DNA of 64,000 nt from Alteromonas sp. KUL42 (GCF_006538325.1 NZ_BJKK01000002.1:186001-250000), one strand, 5' to 3'; counted from the first letter of the stretch, positions 37,168 to 46,687 are shown. Notes: generated by a model from the sequence alone, not told the origin. Program-made: numbers and translations.

Positions 37168-38469
37168 ATGACAAAGAGTGTTTACGTGGGTATGAGCGCG
37201 GATCTAGTTCATCCTGGACACCTTAATGTACTAAAAGAAGCGGCAAAATTAGGCAGTGTAACCGTAGGACTTCTTACTGATGAAGCGATAGCCAGTTATA
37301 AGCGTGTCCCTTTCATGGAATTTGAGCAACGCCGAGAAGTAATTGAAAATATCAAAGGGGTTGATAACGTTATTGCGCAAACCACGCTAGATTATGTACC
37401 GAACTTAGAGCAACTTAAACCAGATTATGTTGTTCACGGTGATGACTGGAAGACGGGGGTGCAACAGAAAACACGTCAGCGCGTTATCGACTGTTTGGCA
37501 CAATGGGGCGGTGAACTGGTGGAAGTGCCTTATACAAAGGGTATATCTTCGACGAAGCTACACCAAGCCATGAAGGAAGTGGGCACCACACCGGAAATTC
37601 GCCTTAAGTCGCTTAAACGCTTGTTAGCTGCTAAACCTCAAGTACGCTTTCTCGATATTCACAACGCCTTGTCTGGCTTGATTATAGAAAATACACGTAT
37701 AGAAACTGAGTCGGGCGTAAAAGAGTTTGATGGTATGTGGGCCAGTAGCCTTACAGATTCTACCGCAAAAGGTAAACCTGATATTGAAGCCGTTGATGTA
37801 TCATCGCGCATGAGTACGCTTAATGAGGTACTTGAAGTGACTACTAAGCCAATAATTTATGATGCAGACACCGGCGGTAAAACAGAACATTTTACCTTCA
37901 CTGTAAAAACGCTTGAGCGTTTAGGAGTGTCAGCGGTAATTATTGAAGATAAAACAGGGCTTAAAAAGAACTCTTTGTTTGGAACTGAAGTTGCGCAAAC
38001 GCAAGATTCAATTGAGAATTTTAGCCAGAAGATAGCTGCGGGTAAGCGCGCTCAAGCAACAAATGATTTCATGATTATCGCGCGAATTGAAAGCTTAATT
38101 TTGGGTAAAGGTGTTGATGATGCTATTGAGCGTGCCAAGGCATTTCTAGAGGCCGGTGCTGACGGTATCATGATACACAGTAGAGAAAAAACACCCGATG
38201 AGATTTTTGAGTTCTGTGATCGTTACGCTACGTTTGAAAATAAAAAAACGTTGATCGCAGTACCTTCTAGTTATAACAGTGTGTATGAATCAGAATTGGA
38301 AGCGCGAGGTGTGAATGTTGTCATTTATGCTAATCAGCTTTTGCGTAGTGCTTATCCCGCGATGTGTAATACGGCAGAATCTATTTTGCGTCACAGTCGA
38401 AGTGCTGAAGTTGACTCTAAGATGATGCCTATCAAGCAAATTTTAGAACTTATCCCTGGCGGTAAGTAG
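37168..38469 (+). CDS. pepM: Nucleotidyltransferase-phosphoenolpyruvate mutase fusion
   Basis: PEP mutase makes the C-P bond, converting PEP to phosphonopyruvate. The N-terminal domain (residues of about 1-140) is a cytidylyltransferase-like fold with H-P-G-H in [20 protein letters not shown] and [13 protein letters not shown]. The C-terminal domain (about 165-433) is PEP mutase: DADTGG, and the diagnostic E-D-K-x5-N-S motif as [13 protein letters not shown] near residue 260, then [20 protein letters not shown] and [12 protein letters not shown]. The ATG at 37168 is preferred over 37150, which lacks a ribosome site. The fused domain probably activates a phosphonate as its CMP ester (inference). 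Confidence 0.92.
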   Translation: MTKSVYVGMSADLVHPGHLNVLKEAAKLGSVTVGLLTDEAIASYKRVPFMEFEQRREVIENIKGVDNVIAQTTLDYVPNLEQLKPDYVVHGDDWKTGVQQKTRQRVIDCLAQWGGELVEVPYTKGISSTKLHQAMKEVGTTPEIRLKSLKRLLAAKPQVRFLDIHNALSGLIIENTRIETESGVKEFDGMWASSLTDSTAKGKPDIEAVDVSSRMSTLNEVLEVTTKPIIYDADTGGKTEHFTFTVKTLERLGVSAVIIEDKTGLKKNSLFGTEVAQTQDSIENFSQKIAAGKRAQATNDFMIIARIESLILGKGVDDAIERAKAFLEAGADGIMIHSREKTPDEIFEFCDRYATFENKKTLIAVPSSYNSVYESELEARGVNVVIYANQLLRSAYPAMCNTAESILRHSRSAEVDSKMMPIKQILELIPGGK

Positions 38470-38473
38470 TACG

Positions 38474-39610
38474 ATGTTGTCTCCAGATACGTTTTGTACG
38501 ACATTACAGCAGCACGGTATTACCCAATATTATGGCGTACCTGATTCATTGCTTAAAAATCTTTGTAGCTACATTGATAATGCTTTTGAATCAGACGCTC
38601 ATGTGATCACGGCAAATGAAGGAAATGCAGTGGCGATGGCCATGGGGCATTTTTTAGGTTCTGGCAAGCCAGCGGTAGTCTACATGCAAAATTCCGGTTT
38701 GGGGAATGTCGTAAACCCGCTGACCTCATTAGCAGATCCGGAAGTCTACAGTATACCCATGTTACTTGTGATTGGTTGGCGTGGTGAGCCCGGAGTTAAA
38801 GATGAACCCCAACATATTAAGCAGGGCCGAATCTCTGAGCAGCAGCTTAATGTATTGGACATCCCTTACATCATTCTTGATAGCACGACTTCTCTTGAGA
38901 AGAATCTGAAATCACTATTGCAAACAATGAGTAAACAGTCTCGACCGGTGGCTATTCTCGTGAAAAGTGATACGTTTAAAGCAATTGCAAAGGTATCCTC
39001 AAAAACTCCAGTTTATGCGATGAATAGAGAACAGGCGCTGGCGGTGTTACTCCCACAAGTACCGTCTGAGGCGCTTATTGTTTCAACCACTGGTAAAACA
39101 TCGCGAGAGGTATTTGAAATACGAAAAGCCCATGGGCAAAAAAATACGGATTTTTTGACAGTGGGAGGAATGGGCCACACCTTATCTATAGCAATGGGAG
39201 TCGCCAAAGCGAAACCGCAAAAGCCTGTAGTCGCTCTTGATGGTGATGGGTCAATGTTGATGCACATGGGATCGTTAGCAATAGCAGGAAGCAGCGGCTT
39301 AAAAAACTTAATTCATGTGATATTAAATAATGCGTGCCATGACTCCGTAGGAGGCCAGCCCACGGTGGCGGGTAATATCGATATTGAACAGATTGCATTG
39401 GGCTGTGGATACAGTGCTTATAAGTGCTATGAAACGAGAGATGCATTGAATGAGTTTTGGAAAGACATAGAAAGCCAATTGAGAGAGACAGATGGCCCAA
39501 TGCTGTTGGAAGTGAAAATTAACAAAGGTGCGCGCACTGACTTAGGTCGCCCAACTTCTACTCCAATAGAAAATAAGCTAGCGTTTATGCAGCACTCTGT
39601 TGAGTATTAA
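38474..39610 (+). CDS. ppd: Phosphonopyruvate decarboxylase
   Basis: This TPP-dependent enzyme drives the PEP mutase equilibrium by turning phosphonopyruvate into phosphonoacetaldehyde. The 378-residue protein shows YYGVPDSLLKNLCSYIDN, ITANEGNAVAMAMGHFLGSG (the catalytic Glu region), VYMQNSGLGNVVNPLTSL and the TPP/Mg motif ALDGDGSMLMHMGSLAIAGS ending in NNACHDSVGGQPT. These match Ppd of phosphonate pathways. It starts four bases after pepM. Confidence 0.93.
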   Translation: MLSPDTFCTTLQQHGITQYYGVPDSLLKNLCSYIDNAFESDAHVITANEGNAVAMAMGHFLGSGKPAVVYMQNSGLGNVVNPLTSLADPEVYSIPMLLVIGWRGEPGVKDEPQHIKQGRISEQQLNVLDIPYIILDSTTSLEKNLKSLLQTMSKQSRPVAILVKSDTFKAIAKVSSKTPVYAMNREQALAVLLPQVPSEALIVSTTGKTSREVFEIRKAHGQKNTDFLTVGGMGHTLSIAMGVAKAKPQKPVVALDGDGSMLMHMGSLAIAGSSGLKNLIHVILNNACHDSVGGQPTVAGNIDIEQIALGCGYSAYKCYETRDALNEFWKDIESQLRETDGPMLLEVKINKGARTDLGRPTSTPIENKLAFMQHSVEY

Positions 39611-39611
39611 G

Positions 39612-40712
39612 ATGGATAAACTACACCCTTCTATCCCTGACGATGTTGCTCGTGGCATCGATGTGTCTGATGATTATCTCACATCGTTAAATAAAGTGGT
39701 TAAACCACATGAACATGTACTGCTTGTCACCAGTAAAGGCTTTGTTTCACGAGGGCTGGTGGCTACTATACGCACTCAGCTGCAATGTGCGACATTGTCA
39801 ATTGTGGATGATGTTACTGCCAATCCTGAAATGGCTTTTATTGATGCTATTTATGCCAAATTTGTTGATAGGGGCATCAAACATATTGTTGCTTTAGGCG
39901 GCGGCAGTGTAATGGATACGGCTAAGGTGTTGTCTTCACTTCTTGATAAGAAATACCTGTCAGTGACAGAGCTTTTGGCTACTCCAACCGAAGGTCGACA
40001 AAATGTTCGTCTAACTACCATTCCGACGACTTCTGGAACAGGGGCTGAAATTACGCCTTTCGCCACAGTTTGGGATTCGTATAACAGCAAAAAATACTCT
40101 GTGACAAATGTACACGCAGATTTCATTATCTTATGTCCCTCACTAACGCGTGACCTACCTAAATCGGAGACAATGAATACGGCGCTTGATGCACTGTCTC
40201 ATGCGTTAGAATCACTGTGGAATGTTAACCGCTCGGAACAATCAGCGATGTATGCAAAAGAAGCAATTACGTTGATTTGTGATGCATTACCTAAAGCGTT
40301 AAATGACGGACATGATTTATCTGCTAGAAAAGCACTCCAACAAGCGGCACTGCTGTCAGGACTGGCGATTTCAATAACGAAAACGGCGCTTGCCCACGCG
40401 ATTTCCTATCCCATCACCTTAGCGTTCAATGTACCTCATGGGTTAGCCTGTAGCTTTACATTAGTGCCGTTACTAAAATATGTGGGAGCGAGGCCACTTG
40501 AGCTATCAGAGGAACAGGCTGATAAAGTTATTCATCTTCTTGATTCACTCAAACTACATGATGTAATGAATGAATACGCCTTGTTACCTGATTTATTAAC
40601 AGCGGTTGACCGTGAATTAGACCCATCTCGCGCAGGGAATTTTATCTCGCCAGTAACGCCTGAATTAGTGAAGACTGTTATTGAAGAAAGCATGCAAAAC
40701 GCTGACACCTGA
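39612..40712 (+). CDS. Iron-type alcohol dehydrogenase, probable phosphonoacetaldehyde reductase
   Basis: This is a 366-residue group III (iron-dependent) alcohol dehydrogenase. It has the nucleotide motif HIVALGGGSVMDTAKVLSSL, VRLTTIPTTSGTGAEITPFA, and metal-binding His residues in ALDALSHALESLW and TKTALAHAISYPITLAFNVP followed by HGLACS. Placed after PEP mutase and phosphonopyruvate decarboxylase, this family member is expected to reduce phosphonoacetaldehyde to 2-hydroxyethylphosphonate, as PhpC does. No AEP transaminase is present in the module, which favours the hydroxyethyl product. The ATG at 39612 is chosen; a TTG at 39600 is possible. Confidence 0.87.
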   Translation: MDKLHPSIPDDVARGIDVSDDYLTSLNKVVKPHEHVLLVTSKGFVSRGLVATIRTQLQCATLSIVDDVTANPEMAFIDAIYAKFVDRGIKHIVALGGGSVMDTAKVLSSLLDKKYLSVTELLATPTEGRQNVRLTTIPTTSGTGAEITPFATVWDSYNSKKYSVTNVHADFIILCPSLTRDLPKSETMNTALDALSHALESLWNVNRSEQSAMYAKEAITLICDALPKALNDGHDLSARKALQQAALLSGLAISITKTALAHAISYPITLAFNVPHGLACSFTLVPLLKYVGARPLELSEEQADKVIHLLDSLKLHDVMNEYALLPDLLTAVDRELDPSRAGNFISPVTPELVKTVIEESMQNADT

Positions 40713-40722
40713 GGGTAAATAT

Positions 40723-41640
40723 ATGATGATAAAAACACTGTTGTTTGGTGCCGGAGCGAGCGCAAAAGCGTTCATGTCCAACTGCGCTGAGGAACGAGAG
40801 TTTGTTGGTATTGTCGATAACGATAAAAACAAAGATGGTCAAGTGTTAGACGGTGTTGTGATCTGTGGGCCGGAAAAATTAACCGAGTTTACCTATGATG
40901 AAATTGTTATTACGACCCAATGGGCGAGCGAAGTTAAGACTCAGCTAATAGATTCACTTGGTATAGCACCAGAAAAAATCTGCATTCCGCCTAAAAGCAA
41001 GCTCAAAAAACAAACGCCGCCCTTTTACAACGAGGTTACTCGTGCATTTGGGCGTAAGATAATATGTGAGTTATCAGCTATCGCGATTGAGCGTAATGTG
41101 CCGTTGGTATTGGACTTTGGCACGTTACTAGGTGTCATAAGAGAACGCGATATAATTGCATGGGATGACGATATCGATATGTCTGTTCCGGAAGGTTTTT
41201 TTGACCTCACAATCGACGTTATCGAGCGTTTTATTTCACAAGATAATAGTGGGGTATCATGGCAAGTCGAGAAGACCCTAGACAAGAGCGGGCGCGGCAT
41301 GGGAATTGTTTTACTTTTTGTAGACCCTGAGAATTCGCTTTCAGATTTTAAAACTACTTTTAGCATTCGAGAGTTTAAGGAGGGGAAATCAATCCACCTT
41401 CCGAGTTTAGGAATGTGGTTTTCTCCTGAAGAGCATTTTCGTCACGCCGAGACTATTAATTGGTATGGAAACTCAATTCAAATACCAGCTAAAGCAAAAG
41501 ACTACTTAGCGTTCCTATACGGCGATGACTGGCATACTCCAAAGAAAAATATCACATTTTCTGACTACGCGAACACACAAGCCGTAGAGTTTAGTGAATT
41601 TTTGGACGCGGGACTGCATGTGGATAAAGATACGCAGTAG
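40723..41640 (+). CDS. LicD-family transferase with N-terminal Rossmann-like domain
   Basis: LicD proteins transfer phosphocholine-like groups from CDP carriers onto glycans. This 305-residue protein has an N-terminal domain of about 100 residues (TLLFGAGASAKAFMSN, EFVGIVDNDKNKDGQVLDGV, YDEIVITTQWASEV), then the LicD motif LDFGTLLGVIRERDI followed by IAWDDDIDMSVPEG near residue 147. The end is DYLAFLYGDDWHTPKK. Located right after the phosphonate genes, its likely donor is the CMP-phosphonate made by the fusion enzyme. The acceptor glycan is unknown. ATG at 40723 has GAGG upstream. Confidence 0.83.
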   Translation: MMIKTLLFGAGASAKAFMSNCAEEREFVGIVDNDKNKDGQVLDGVVICGPEKLTEFTYDEIVITTQWASEVKTQLIDSLGIAPEKICIPPKSKLKKQTPPFYNEVTRAFGRKIICELSAIAIERNVPLVLDFGTLLGVIRERDIIAWDDDIDMSVPEGFFDLTIDVIERFISQDNSGVSWQVEKTLDKSGRGMGIVLLFVDPENSLSDFKTTFSIREFKEGKSIHLPSLGMWFSPEEHFRHAETINWYGNSIQIPAKAKDYLAFLYGDDWHTPKKNITFSDYANTQAVEFSEFLDAGLHVDKDTQ

Positions 41641-41703
41641 CGCAAGGGCATGCTCACTCGTCACCCGCTTCGCATCAGAGACTTCGAGAGTTCACTCGTG
41701 GGA

Positions 41704-42747
41704 TTAGACTATACCTTCAATAACCTTCAAGCGCAGCGCAAAATGTTCGTAGCACAGTTCATTAGCATCAAAATCAGATAAAAAACCGTTGCGAGATTTT
41801 CTCTGTAAAACTGCATCGTCATAGTTACTCGAGTCAATCCTAAATGCCTCAACATGGAGACCGGTTTGAAACTTGGCAATATTCCATAACGCTGTGGAGA
41901 AAAAACCTGAAATAGTGTGAGGGACACTATCAAGGGTCATAACAAAGTGCTCAACTGGCATCGACGTTTCTATAACACAGAGGTTTTTAAAGCCTTTGAG
42001 TTGCGCAACTTGTTCTTCAGTTTCTCTTGGGTGTGGTAAATACAAAAAGCGCTTATCAGAGTAGTAATTGACAATGCGCTCCATTAGTCGATTGTACATA
42101 TCGTTGCTGCAAAATCTGCCATTTCCCAGAGGTTGCCCGAGAAAGAGTACCGATTGAGGGTCAGTGTTGGTGTGAGTATAGCGTATAGATTGCAACGGGT
42201 TTTTGACTACTCTAATGGCCTGAGATGAAGGGAAATCAAAAATTGTAAAAAGGTTATAAGGCGTGTGCTTCATGTCCCATAGGCCGTACTTTCGTTTTAC
42301 CTTTTCAATTTGTTCTGTGCGTTCTATGTTTGTACTTTTACCTAACGGGTAATAAACACCATGCGTTTTTAAGCTATGCATTGTGGTTATGGTTAGAGCG
42401 CCATCGTCCATTAAAAAGGTATTTTTGTTTGCTAGCGCATTCACGCAATCAACAAAAATATAGAGCCTGGCATCTCCTAGAAACACAAAGTCAAAGTCGT
42501 ATGTTTTAAGATGAGAAATGCGTTCTGAATATTCTTTTATGCACCCTTCAATGTCGTGATCATCTCGCTCACATAATAAAGTATTCACATTTTCGGGAAG
42601 AAGTTCGTTTATTTGAGCTAACCATTTTTCATTATTTTTTGAATGGACAATAAAAAATACACTTTGGGTAATACCGAATACTGGTATAGCTTCACATGCG
42701 TTTTGCACGTGCAACGGGGTTTGAACTAAAAACAGGGCAGACGACAT
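41704..42747 (-). CDS. Sialyltransferase-like glycosyltransferase (GT52/GT38-type motifs)
   Basis: This 347-residue protein resembles bacterial sialyltransferases in motif layout. The start is ALFLVQTPLHVQNACEAI. The D/E-D/E-G motif lies in FLMDDGALTI (residues 114-116), followed by LFLGQPLGNGRF, the H-P motif in FLYLPHPRE (239-240) and Ser-Thr in TISGFFSTALWN (284-285). Enzymes with these motifs use CMP-activated nonulosonic acids. In a locus making CMP-Pse and CMP-Leg it is a good candidate for a non-flagellin or second-residue nonulosonate transferase. It is on the opposite strand to its neighbours, between the phosphonate and Leg modules. The family assignment is from motifs only. Confidence 0.68.
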   Translation of the reverse strand: MSSALFLVQTPLHVQNACEAIPVFGITQSVFFIVHSKNNEKWLAQINELLPENVNTLLCERDDHDIEGCIKEYSERISHLKTYDFDFVFLGDARLYIFVDCVNALANKNTFLMDDGALTITTMHSLKTHGVYYPLGKSTNIERTEQIEKVKRKYGLWDMKHTPYNLFTIFDFPSSQAIRVVKNPLQSIRYTHTNTDPQSVLFLGQPLGNGRFCSNDMYNRLMERIVNYYSDKRFLYLPHPRETEEQVAQLKGFKNLCVIETSMPVEHFVMTLDSVPHTISGFFSTALWNIAKFQTGLHVEAFRIDSSNYDDAVLQRKSRNGFLSDFDANELCYEHFALRLKVIEGIV

Positions 42748-43155
42748 GAGTGTTTTACCTTTTGGACATCCTCAAATATACCAAGTGTACCTTAAAGGCC
42801 AAAATCAGGAGGTTATTTACTTTTACCAACCAAAAGCATAACACTGAAGAGAAGTTATGTCCCAATGTTTGATTATTCTCCACCGGGTGTTTGGGCTTTT
42901 TTGTGATATAAATCAGCCTTGTAACGCGATCTGTTTTTAAGGCAGTTTTGTTTTTTAGTCGCTAATGTCTAGCTGTAGCTTTGAGCGTGCTTTGGGTGAT
43001 GGATTATTTATGAGGTCAATTTAATTAACGTCTATCCTCGGGCAGAATCGCACTTAATTTCTTCGAACAGTCGTGTGATTATGGCAATTAGCATGCTTTC
43101 ACGCGTACTATATACTTAGCTGTACACGTCGATAACAAAAAAGATAAGGAAAATT
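42748..43155. other. Intergenic region between sialyltransferase-like gene and legB
   Basis: A 408-base gap between divergent genes. A possible terminator-like element at 42861-42900 (CCCAA and TTGGG followed by C-T6) has a loop too long to trust. Near its end, TATA, 15 bases, GTCGATAA (43109-43135) resembles the FliA-type sequences before the flagellins but has a poor -35. No coding sequence is evident. Confidence 0.4.
43109..43135 (+). promoter_or_regulatory. Weak FliA-like sequence before legB
   Basis: TATA, 15 bases, GTCGATAA, 20 bases before the ATG. The -10 box is identical to that before flagellin 2 and the -35 is weak. Confidence 0.28.
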
Positions 43156-44133
43156 ATGCAAAAGGCACTGGTAACTGGTGGCGATGGTTTTATTGGCTCT
43201 CATCTAGTTGAGGCGCTGCTGGCTAGGGGGTATTGCGTAAGAGCGTTAGTCAACTATAACTCTTTCAACTCTTGGGGGTGGTTAGATAACGTTTCACACG
43301 AAAACTTAGAAGTAGTCGCAGGTGATATTCGTGATCCTTTTCTGTGTGACTCTCTTTGCAAAGGCGTTGACGTGGTTTTTCATTTGGCAGCGCTTATAGC
43401 AATTCCGTACTCGTATGCTGCGCCACAAAGTTATGTTGAGACCAACGTAAACGGAACAATGAATCTATGTCAGGCTGCCGTGCGGCACAATGTTTCTAAG
43501 TTTATACAGACATCGACCAGTGAAGTTTATGGAACGGCTCAGTATGTTCCGATAGACGAAGCGCATCCGCTTCAGCCACAATCTCCGTATAGCGCATCTA
43601 AAATCGGTGCGGACGCGATGGCAATGAGTTACTTCTACTCATTCGGCTTACCGGTAACCATTGCCCGCCCATTCAACACCTACGGGCCAAGGCAATCAGC
43701 AAGAGCCATTATTCCAACCATTATTTCTCAAATTGCTGCTGGAAAAGCGATAATTCAGGTGGGTGATTTATCACCTACGCGTGACTTTAATTATGTAGCT
43801 GATACATGTGCGGGTTTCATTGCCATTGCTGAAGCCGAAAAAACGCAAGGCGAAACCATAAATATTGCCACGAACAGCGAAGTGAGTATGGAAAAAACAC
43901 TCGACACAATAAAACGATTAATGAATAGCAACGTTACTTTTTCTGTTGACCCTGAGCGCATAAGACCAAAAGATTCTGAGGTGTTTCGTCTTTTGGGAGA
44001 CAATGCCAAATTAGTGAAACTTACTGGATTCACTCCCTCGCACAGCCTAGAACTAGGGCTTCAAAAAACGATAGACTGGTTTACGCAAGATACAAATTTA
44101 CGTCGCTACAAAACCGACATTTACAACGTGTAA
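43156..44133 (+). CDS. legB: Nucleotide-sugar 4,6-dehydratase LegB
   Basis: LegB dehydrates GDP-GlcNAc (UDP-GlcNAc in some species) at the start of the legionaminic acid branch. The 325-residue extended SDR has the Rossmann motif ALVTGGDGFIGSHLVEALLA, VRALVNYNSFNSWGWLDNVS (the S-W-G-W-L-D stretch is typical of LegB), VVFHLAALIAIPYSYAAPQS, the catalytic TSTSEVYGTAQYVPIDE and SPYSASKIGADAMAMSYF, and RPFNTYGPRQSARAIIPTII. Identification is confident. It heads the Leg cluster, followed by a Gfo/Idh gene. Confidence 0.93.
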   Translation: MQKALVTGGDGFIGSHLVEALLARGYCVRALVNYNSFNSWGWLDNVSHENLEVVAGDIRDPFLCDSLCKGVDVVFHLAALIAIPYSYAAPQSYVETNVNGTMNLCQAAVRHNVSKFIQTSTSEVYGTAQYVPIDEAHPLQPQSPYSASKIGADAMAMSYFYSFGLPVTIARPFNTYGPRQSARAIIPTIISQIAAGKAIIQVGDLSPTRDFNYVADTCAGFIAIAEAEKTQGETINIATNSEVSMEKTLDTIKRLMNSNVTFSVDPERIRPKDSEVFRLLGDNAKLVKLTGFTPSHSLELGLQKTIDWFTQDTNLRRYKTDIYNV

Positions 44134-44147
44134 CGGGTCTGGGAGTT

Positions 44148-45152
44148 ATGCTGTTGAAAGTACTGGTTATCGGAACTGGCTCTGTAGGGCTTAGACATAT
44201 TGCGAATTTAGTTGAGCTAGGTTGTCGTGTTTATGCATTCAGTTATCGTGGTCAAAGCGGCGTCAATCGTCACCTTGATGTATTTCCCGAATCGGTAGAA
44301 TTAGTCGACTCTATCGAAGATAGTGTGCTGTCAGTATTTGATGCCGTCGTCATTGCCAATAGTACTCACCTACACATCGAGTGTGCACTGCGATGTGCCC
44401 GTTTGAATAAACCTTTTTTTATCGAAAAGCCTCTTAGTCATAATATGAAAGGGGTAGATGAGCTTCGAAGTCTGGTACAGGGTAACAAATGTATTGTTGA
44501 GGCGGGCTACATGATGCGCTGCCATCCAAATCTGCAGTGGATTAAAGCTTTGTTGAGTGAAAAGTACATTGGAGACATTGCTTACATAAGGTGCGCTGTT
44601 GGGCAATGGTTACCTGATTGGCGCCCAGATTCAAATTATCGAAAAAGCTACAGTGCAAAGCGAGATAGTGGTGGCGGTGTAATTTTTGACCTTATACATG
44701 AATTGGACTTGATTCAATGGCTAGGTGGAGCGGTTAGTGAAATTAATGCCATGGTGGCGCACTGGGAAAACCTTGACATTGAGACAGAAGCAATTGCTCA
44801 AATAGGTATAAGAACATCTAATAATATTTTGGGGCAAATACATTTAGATTATGTCCATCCAACGTATCATCGGGACTTTGAAATTGTGGGAGCAAAAGGT
44901 GCTATATACTGGGACTACACAAAAAATGAGGCCTGCTGCATTATGCGTAATTCAGACGAAGACTGCCAGAACACCTTGCCAGAAACGTTTAAGCGCAACG
45001 ATATGTTCTTAAGTCATATGCATCATTTCTTAATGCGAGTTCAGAACCATGCAATTCCGCCGATAAGTAGTTTAGAAGATAGTATTCACGCATTAAAAGT
45101 TGCTTTGGCCGCGCATGATGCGGCCTCTTCAGGCTGTACCCAATTGTTGTAA
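44148..45152 (+). CDS. Gfo/Idh/MocA-family oxidoreductase
   Basis: This is an NAD(P)-dependent oxidoreductase of 334 residues. It has the Rossmann motif VLVIGTGSVGLRHIANLVEL, the conserved E-K-P in FFIEKPLSHNM, VEAGYMMRCHPNLQWIKALL and the catalytic-region DSGGGVIFDLIHELDLIQWL (with Asp and His). Such genes accompany ptm/leg loci of Campylobacter type and probably act on a sugar intermediate; the substrate cannot be read from sequence. It lies 14 bases after legB and 10 bases before legF. Confidence 0.83.
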   Translation: MLLKVLVIGTGSVGLRHIANLVELGCRVYAFSYRGQSGVNRHLDVFPESVELVDSIEDSVLSVFDAVVIANSTHLHIECALRCARLNKPFFIEKPLSHNMKGVDELRSLVQGNKCIVEAGYMMRCHPNLQWIKALLSEKYIGDIAYIRCAVGQWLPDWRPDSNYRKSYSAKRDSGGGVIFDLIHELDLIQWLGGAVSEINAMVAHWENLDIETEAIAQIGIRTSNNILGQIHLDYVHPTYHRDFEIVGAKGAIYWDYTKNEACCIMRNSDEDCQNTLPETFKRNDMFLSHMHHFLMRVQNHAIPPISSLEDSIHALKVALAAHDAASSGCTQLL

Positions 45153-45162
45153 GGAAAAAATA

Positions 45163-45870
45163 ATGGCTGTAACGTGTGTCATTGGTGCAAGAGGTGGTTC
45201 GAAAGGGGTTAAAAACAAAAATATACGCCCTCTTTTAGGGAAACCACTTATTACATGGTCTATTGAACAGGCTATGCGTTGTCCAGAGGTTGATCGTGTA
45301 GTTGTGTCTACCGACAGTGAGGCTATTGCAAAAGTCGCACTTGAAGCAGGTGCTGTCGTTCCTTTTTTGCGACCTGCAGAGTTGGCAGATGATAAAGCGG
45401 GTAAATGGGAAGTGTGGCAACATGCACTTGATGCTTGTGATGAACATTTTGATACACCCACTTCCCTGTACGTTGATTTGGATTGTACATCACCACTTAG
45501 AGACGTTGAAGATATTAGTCGCGCTATTACACAATTCAGAGAAACAGACATTGATGCAGTGTTTTCCATCTGTGAAGCGAGAAAAAACCCCTATTTTAAT
45601 ATGCTTGAAATGCAGGATGATAAGCTAACCATAAGTAAGCGGCTTCCTAAACCTATTGTAAGGCGGCAAGATGCTCCTAATGTTTATGAACATGTAGCGT
45701 CCATTTATGTACTCGCACCTTCCTATCTTCGCACTGGTACAGGCTTGTTAAGTGGAAAAACCCAAGGTTACGATATAGGCGTAGACAAAAGTCTAGATTT
45801 AGACAGTGAATTTGACTTCGCGTTAATAGAATATTTGATGAAAAAGAAACAAGGATTACTGAGTGACTGA
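45163..45870 (+). CDS. legF: CMP-legionaminic/nonulosonic acid cytidylyltransferase (LegF/PtmB type)
   Basis: This enzyme activates the nonulosonic acid with CTP. The 235-residue protein starts MAVTCVIGARGGSKGVKNKN with the R-G-G-S-K-G-x-x-x-K-N CTP-binding signature, then VVVSTDSEAIAKVALEAGAV, FLRPAELADDKAGKWEVWQH and YVDLDCTSPLRDVEDISRAI. The C-terminal part holds DSEFDFALIE with metal-binding Asp residues. It is intact, unlike pseF. The ATG at 45163 follows AAGGAAA. The neighbouring SDR overlaps its end, as in ptmA-ptmB of Campylobacter. Confidence 0.9.
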   Translation: MAVTCVIGARGGSKGVKNKNIRPLLGKPLITWSIEQAMRCPEVDRVVVSTDSEAIAKVALEAGAVVPFLRPAELADDKAGKWEVWQHALDACDEHFDTPTSLYVDLDCTSPLRDVEDISRAITQFRETDIDAVFSICEARKNPYFNMLEMQDDKLTISKRLPKPIVRRQDAPNVYEHVASIYVLAPSYLRTGTGLLSGKTQGYDIGVDKSLDLDSEFDFALIEYLMKKKQGLLSD

Positions 45871-46687
45871 CACACACGATATTGAGTTATCTCGTTTCGC
45901 TATAGACAACAAGGTGATCGTAGTTACTGGGTGTACTGGTGTACTTGGTCAAGCTTATTGCAAAGCGCTTTCGCTACGAGGCGCGAAGCTCGTTATGGCC
46001 GATTTGGCTGAGCGTAGTCCCGTTATGGCAGCATCTCAACTTTCTCAAGAAACGGGAACAGAAACACTGGGAGTGGTGTGCGACGTATCTAATGAAAGTG
46101 ATGTAGTGTCATTATTTGAGCGAGCACTTTCAGCATTTGGACGCGTTGATGTTGTACTGAATAATGCCGCGGCAACCGGTGAACATCTTATGCGTGAAGG
46201 GGACGTTTTTGCGGATTTTGAGTCATATCCTCTCGAGGTATGGGAGAAAGTATTAAACACTAATTTGACGGGGATGTTCTTGGTCGCACGGGAAGGCGGT
46301 AAAGCAATGCTTTTAAATGGCGGCGGCAGTATGATCAATGTTTCGAGTATTTATGGCGTTGTAGCACCTGATCATCGTCTCTATGATGGTATGCCTTTTC
46401 GTTCATTCGCAGCGTATTCTGCCGCAAAAGCAGGTGTGCACGGTCTCACGCAATGGTTATCAACTTATTGGGGGGAAAAAGCAATCCGCGTCAATACCCT
46501 AGTTCCTGGCGGTGTCAACAACGGTCATAGCGACACATTTAAATCTCGTTATGCACAGCGAACGCCAATGAACAGGATGGCAGAAAAAGACGATTTAGTG
46601 GGCATGGTTATCTATTTATCTTCGGAAGCCTCTCGCTATTGTACGGGGCAAAAGTTTATCGTAGATGGCGGGTTGACGGCATGGTAG
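45863..46687 (+). CDS. ptmA: SDR oxidoreductase, PtmA-like
   Basis: This is a 274-residue classical SDR with VIVVTGCTGVLGQAYCKALS, N-N-A in VDVVLNNAAATGEH, MINVSSIYGVVAPDHRLYDG and the catalytic Tyr-x3-Lys in FAAYSAAKAGVHGLTQWLS, ending KFIVDGGLTAW. It resembles PtmA, the flagellin-modification SDR linked to legionaminic acid synthesis in Campylobacter. The GTG start at 45863 overlaps the legF end by eight bases. Its exact substrate is not known to me. Confidence 0.78.
   Translation: MTDTHDIELSRFAIDNKVIVVTGCTGVLGQAYCKALSLRGAKLVMADLAERSPVMAASQLSQETGTETLGVVCDVSNESDVVSLFERALSAFGRVDVVLNNAAATGEHLMREGDVFADFESYPLEVWEKVLNTNLTGMFLVAREGGKAMLLNGGGSMINVSSIYGVVAPDHRLYDGMPFRSFAAYSAAKAGVHGLTQWLSTYWGEKAIRVNTLVPGGVNNGHSDTFKSRYAQRTPMNRMAEKDDLVGMVIYLSSEASRYCTGQKFIVDGGLTAW

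Noticed and set aside
42861..42903. Terminator-like CCCAA...TTGGG followed by T6
   Set aside because: The stem is only five pairs with a loop of more than 20 bases and there is no forward gene just upstream.
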